Part shown: piece by piece, positions 62,250-64,000 of the stretch
Layout of the letters: each line of letters opens with the position of its first letter
Position numbering within the stretch: the first letter of the stretch is position 1
From: an uncultured Eubacteriales bacterium
Lineage (GTDB): Bacteria; Bacillota; Clostridia; Lachnospirales; Cellulosilyticaceae
Assembly (NCBI GenBank): GCA_900551325.1
Contig: URVM01000013.1
Span: forward strand, 1 to 64,000
DNA length: 64,000 nt
Direction of reading: 5' to 3'
Translations under genes and position numbers: made by a program
The notes under the pieces: generated by a model
Told to the model about the DNA's origin: nothing
What the model saw: only the letters and a program-made list of their open reading frames with translations
The model's database searches: none

Positions 62250-63638
62250 ATGGACTACAAGAAAGTAGCAGGGCTCGTATTAGAAGGTTTAGGCGGACAA
62301 GAGAATTTAGTATCTGCAGCACACTGTGCTACACGACTCCGTCTTATTATTGCATCTAATGAGAAAGTGAACAAAGATGCTATCGAAAGTATTGAAGGCG
62401 TAAAGGGTGTATTTTTTGCATCTGGTCAGCTTCAAATCATTATTGGAACAGGAACAGTAAATAAAGTTTATGCAGAGCTTATAGCACTTACAGGTGGAAA
62501 AGAAGTTTCTAAAGATGAGATTAAAGAAATAGCTACTGCTAAAACAAATAAGTTTAAACAACTTATTAAAACATTAGGTGATATCTTTGTACCAATCATT
62601 CCAGCAATCGTAGCTGGGGGACTGATGATGGGACTTACTGAAGCTGTTATGTTTGCAGTAAACAATGGCTTCATTGATTTTAATACACAAAGCTCAGTAT
62701 TTGTATTCTTAAAGTTATTTAGTAACGTAGCCTATATCTTCTTGCCTATTTTAATAGGGTTTAGTGCAGCCAAAGTATTTGGTGCCAATCAGTTTTTAGG
62801 TGCTATTATTGCTATGATTATGATTCACCCTGATCTTCAAAATGCTTGGACAGTATCTACAGAAGGATATCAAGCAATGCAAAGTGTATGGGGTGGTTTA
62901 TATGAAATTCCTATGGTAGGTTATCAAGGTCATGTTATTCCTATTGTTATTGCAGTATGGATTATGAGCAAGATTGAAACTAAACTTCATAAAATAGTAC
63001 CTGAAATGTTAGATTTATTTGTTACACCACTCGTTACAGTATTTGTAACAGGCTATTTAACATTAACAATGGTAGGACCAGTATTTGTTTTCGTTGAGAA
63101 TGCTGTTTTAACAGGAGTACAACAACTTATTACACTACCATTTGGTATTGGTGGATTTTTAATGGGTGGTATTTATGCTTCAACTGTTGTAACAGGCATT
63201 CATCATATGTACTCTATTATTGACTTAGGTCAGATTTCCCAATATGGATATACTTACTGGTTACCAATTGCTTCAGCAGCAAATATTGCTCAAGGTGGAG
63301 CAGCCCTTGCAGTAGCTATTAAAACTAAAAACAAAAAATTAAAAGGATTAGCTTTCCCAGCAGCACTTAGTGCAATGCTTGGGATTACAGAGCCAGCTAT
63401 CTTTGGTGTTAACTTACGTTATATGAAGCCATTTATCGGAGCTTCTATTGGAGCAGCTTGTGGTGCACTTTATGCATCTATAGTAGGACTTGGTGCAACA
63501 GGAACAGGTGTTACAGGTATCTTTGGTATCCTCTTACATTTACATGCGCCAGTTAAATATCTAATCCTTTTTGCTATTTCACTAGGAGTATCCTTTGTGA
63601 TTACCTTATTATTAGGGTGGAACGAAGAAACAAAATAA
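62250..63638 (+). CDS. PTS transporter EIIBC, sucrose/trehalose type
   Basis: This 462-aa membrane permease imports and phosphorylates a disaccharide. The N-terminal EIIB domain (1-80) has the phosphocysteine C26 in AAHCATRLRLII. The EIIC domain has about ten helices, with the IIC signature GITEPAIFGVNLRYMKP. No EIIA domain is fused or adjacent, so a glucose-type EIIA from elsewhere must supply phosphate. The LacI gene upstream and GH32 gene downstream make sucrose the likely substrate. GGGAGG precedes the ATG. Confidence 0.94.
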   Translation: MDYKKVAGLVLEGLGGQENLVSAAHCATRLRLIIASNEKVNKDAIESIEGVKGVFFASGQLQIIIGTGTVNKVYAELIALTGGKEVSKDEIKEIATAKTNKFKQLIKTLGDIFVPIIPAIVAGGLMMGLTEAVMFAVNNGFIDFNTQSSVFVFLKLFSNVAYIFLPILIGFSAAKVFGANQFLGAIIAMIMIHPDLQNAWTVSTEGYQAMQSVWGGLYEIPMVGYQGHVIPIVIAVWIMSKIETKLHKIVPEMLDLFVTPLVTVFVTGYLTLTMVGPVFVFVENAVLTGVQQLITLPFGIGGFLMGGIYASTVVTGIHHMYSIIDLGQISQYGYTYWLPIASAANIAQGGAALAVAIKTKNKKLKGLAFPAALSAMLGITEPAIFGVNLRYMKPFIGASIGAACGALYASIVGLGATGTGVTGIFGILLHLHAPVKYLILFAISLGVSFVITLLLGWNEETK

Positions 63639-63649
63639 TAAATTTAAAT

Positions 63650-63714
63650 AATAAGCTGTCACAAAATACTTACATTCTAATCGGATAAAGAAAAGTATGA
63701 GGTGACAGCTTATT
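63650..63714 (+). repeat. Long stem-loop between the PTS and GH32 genes
   Basis: A perfect 13-bp outer stem (63650-63662 with 63702-63714) encloses a further 6-bp stem (63666-63671 with 63693-63698). No T run follows, so it is not an obvious terminator. It may stabilise the upstream mRNA end or set the ratio of transporter to hydrolase. Confidence 0.8.
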
Positions 63715-63736
63715 GTAGTTGAATAGGAGACCGCTA

Positions 63737-64000
63737 ATGAACGCTTTAAATAGAGACTTAAAAAAGATGACATATTCTATAGAGGAGATAAAAAGAGAAA
63801 AAGTACTAGAAGATCCGTGGGCATTAAACTTTCATCTCATGCCTAAAGTAGGTTGGCTCAATGACCCTAATGGTCTTTGTCAATTTAAGGGTATCTATCA
63901 TGTATTCTTTCAATACTCACCTTTTGATGAGAAGGGAGGCATAAAGTTCTGGGGACATTATACAAGTACAGACCTTATTCATTGGAAGGATGAGAAGGTA
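63737..64000 (+). CDS. Glycoside hydrolase family 32 (sucrose-6-phosphate hydrolase), partial
   Basis: The first 88 codons of a GH32 enzyme run off the right edge. The nucleophile motif is GWLNDPNG with Asp43, followed by YHVFFQYSPF and FWGHYTSTDLIHW, all characteristic of GH32 invertases and sucrose-6-phosphate hydrolases. With the PTS upstream it would split sucrose-6-phosphate into glucose-6-phosphate and fructose. GGAGA lies 6 nt before the ATG. Confidence 0.93.
   Translation, partial: MNALNRDLKKMTYSIEEIKREKVLEDPWALNFHLMPKVGWLNDPNGLCQFKGIYHVFFQYSPFDEKGGIKFWGHYTSTDLIHWKDEKV

Overview
The window looks like chromosome from a low-GC, Gram-positive anaerobe of the class Clostridia, probably a Lachnospirales or Cellulosilyticum-like fermenter. 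The assignment rests on AT-rich DNA, strong AGGAGG ribosome binding sites with several TTG/GTG starts, consensus sigma-A promoters, ferredoxin-type proteins, a CarD regulator, a BlaI/M56 pair and a DUF6106-type protein. No genus is proven by the sequence.

Layout. 0-7.2 kb is core: uppP (undecaprenyl-diphosphatase), an orphan membrane histidine kinase, a small membrane protein, then a guanine-type purine riboswitch in front of guaB and guaA. 7.2-7.7 kb is a GC-rich island without genes. It holds two 39-nt imperfect repeats and a 254-nt stretch whose complementary segments fall into an ordered, nested, pseudoknotted fold, a strong structured-RNA candidate (possibly raiA-like). 7.8-16.1 kb is an accessory segment: an AbiJ-like HEPN protein next to a phospholipase-D-fold protein (probable phage defence), an orphan small protein, a truncated acetyltransferase remnant, two tandem FUSC-family membrane proteins, and a HEPN/nucleotidyltransferase toxin-antitoxin pair.

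16.2-32.2 kb holds oxidoreductases (SagB-type, aldo-keto reductase), a YdcF-type protein, an AraC regulator divergent from two DUF5107/TPR proteins (the first interrupted by a single-base frameshift), EamA and MATE transporters, an S66 peptidase, a BFD-like [2Fe-2S] protein, an EFR1-type flavodoxin-ferredoxin and a GGDEF-EAL protein. 32.4-38.3 kb is one operon from a consensus promoter: a sugar-type ABC importer translationally linked to a UbiA-family prenyltransferase, followed by a substrate-binding-like protein with no signal peptide. A ferredoxin and a membrane Fe-S protein follow.

39.4-60.8 kb holds a flavin-binding protein, an exonuclease-BRCT protein, an acetate transporter, a secreted protein with its own two-component system, CarD, an M23-like protein that lacks one catalytic His, an odd 430-aa protein with an Asn/Thr/Ser-rich linker, PrsW, a BlaI/M56 sensor-repressor pair with twin operators, a secreted metallo-beta-lactamase-fold protein, a PBP5-type carboxypeptidase, Bcp, YaaA, and two tandem Rrf2 regulators leading into metY. 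60.9-64 kb is a sucrose-type locus: LacI regulator, PTS EIIBC with two perfect cre-type operators, and the start of a GH32 hydrolase cut by the window edge.

Most transcription units end in strong, often bidirectional, intrinsic terminators, so operon limits are clear. No rRNA, tRNA, CRISPR array or intact insertion sequence was seen.
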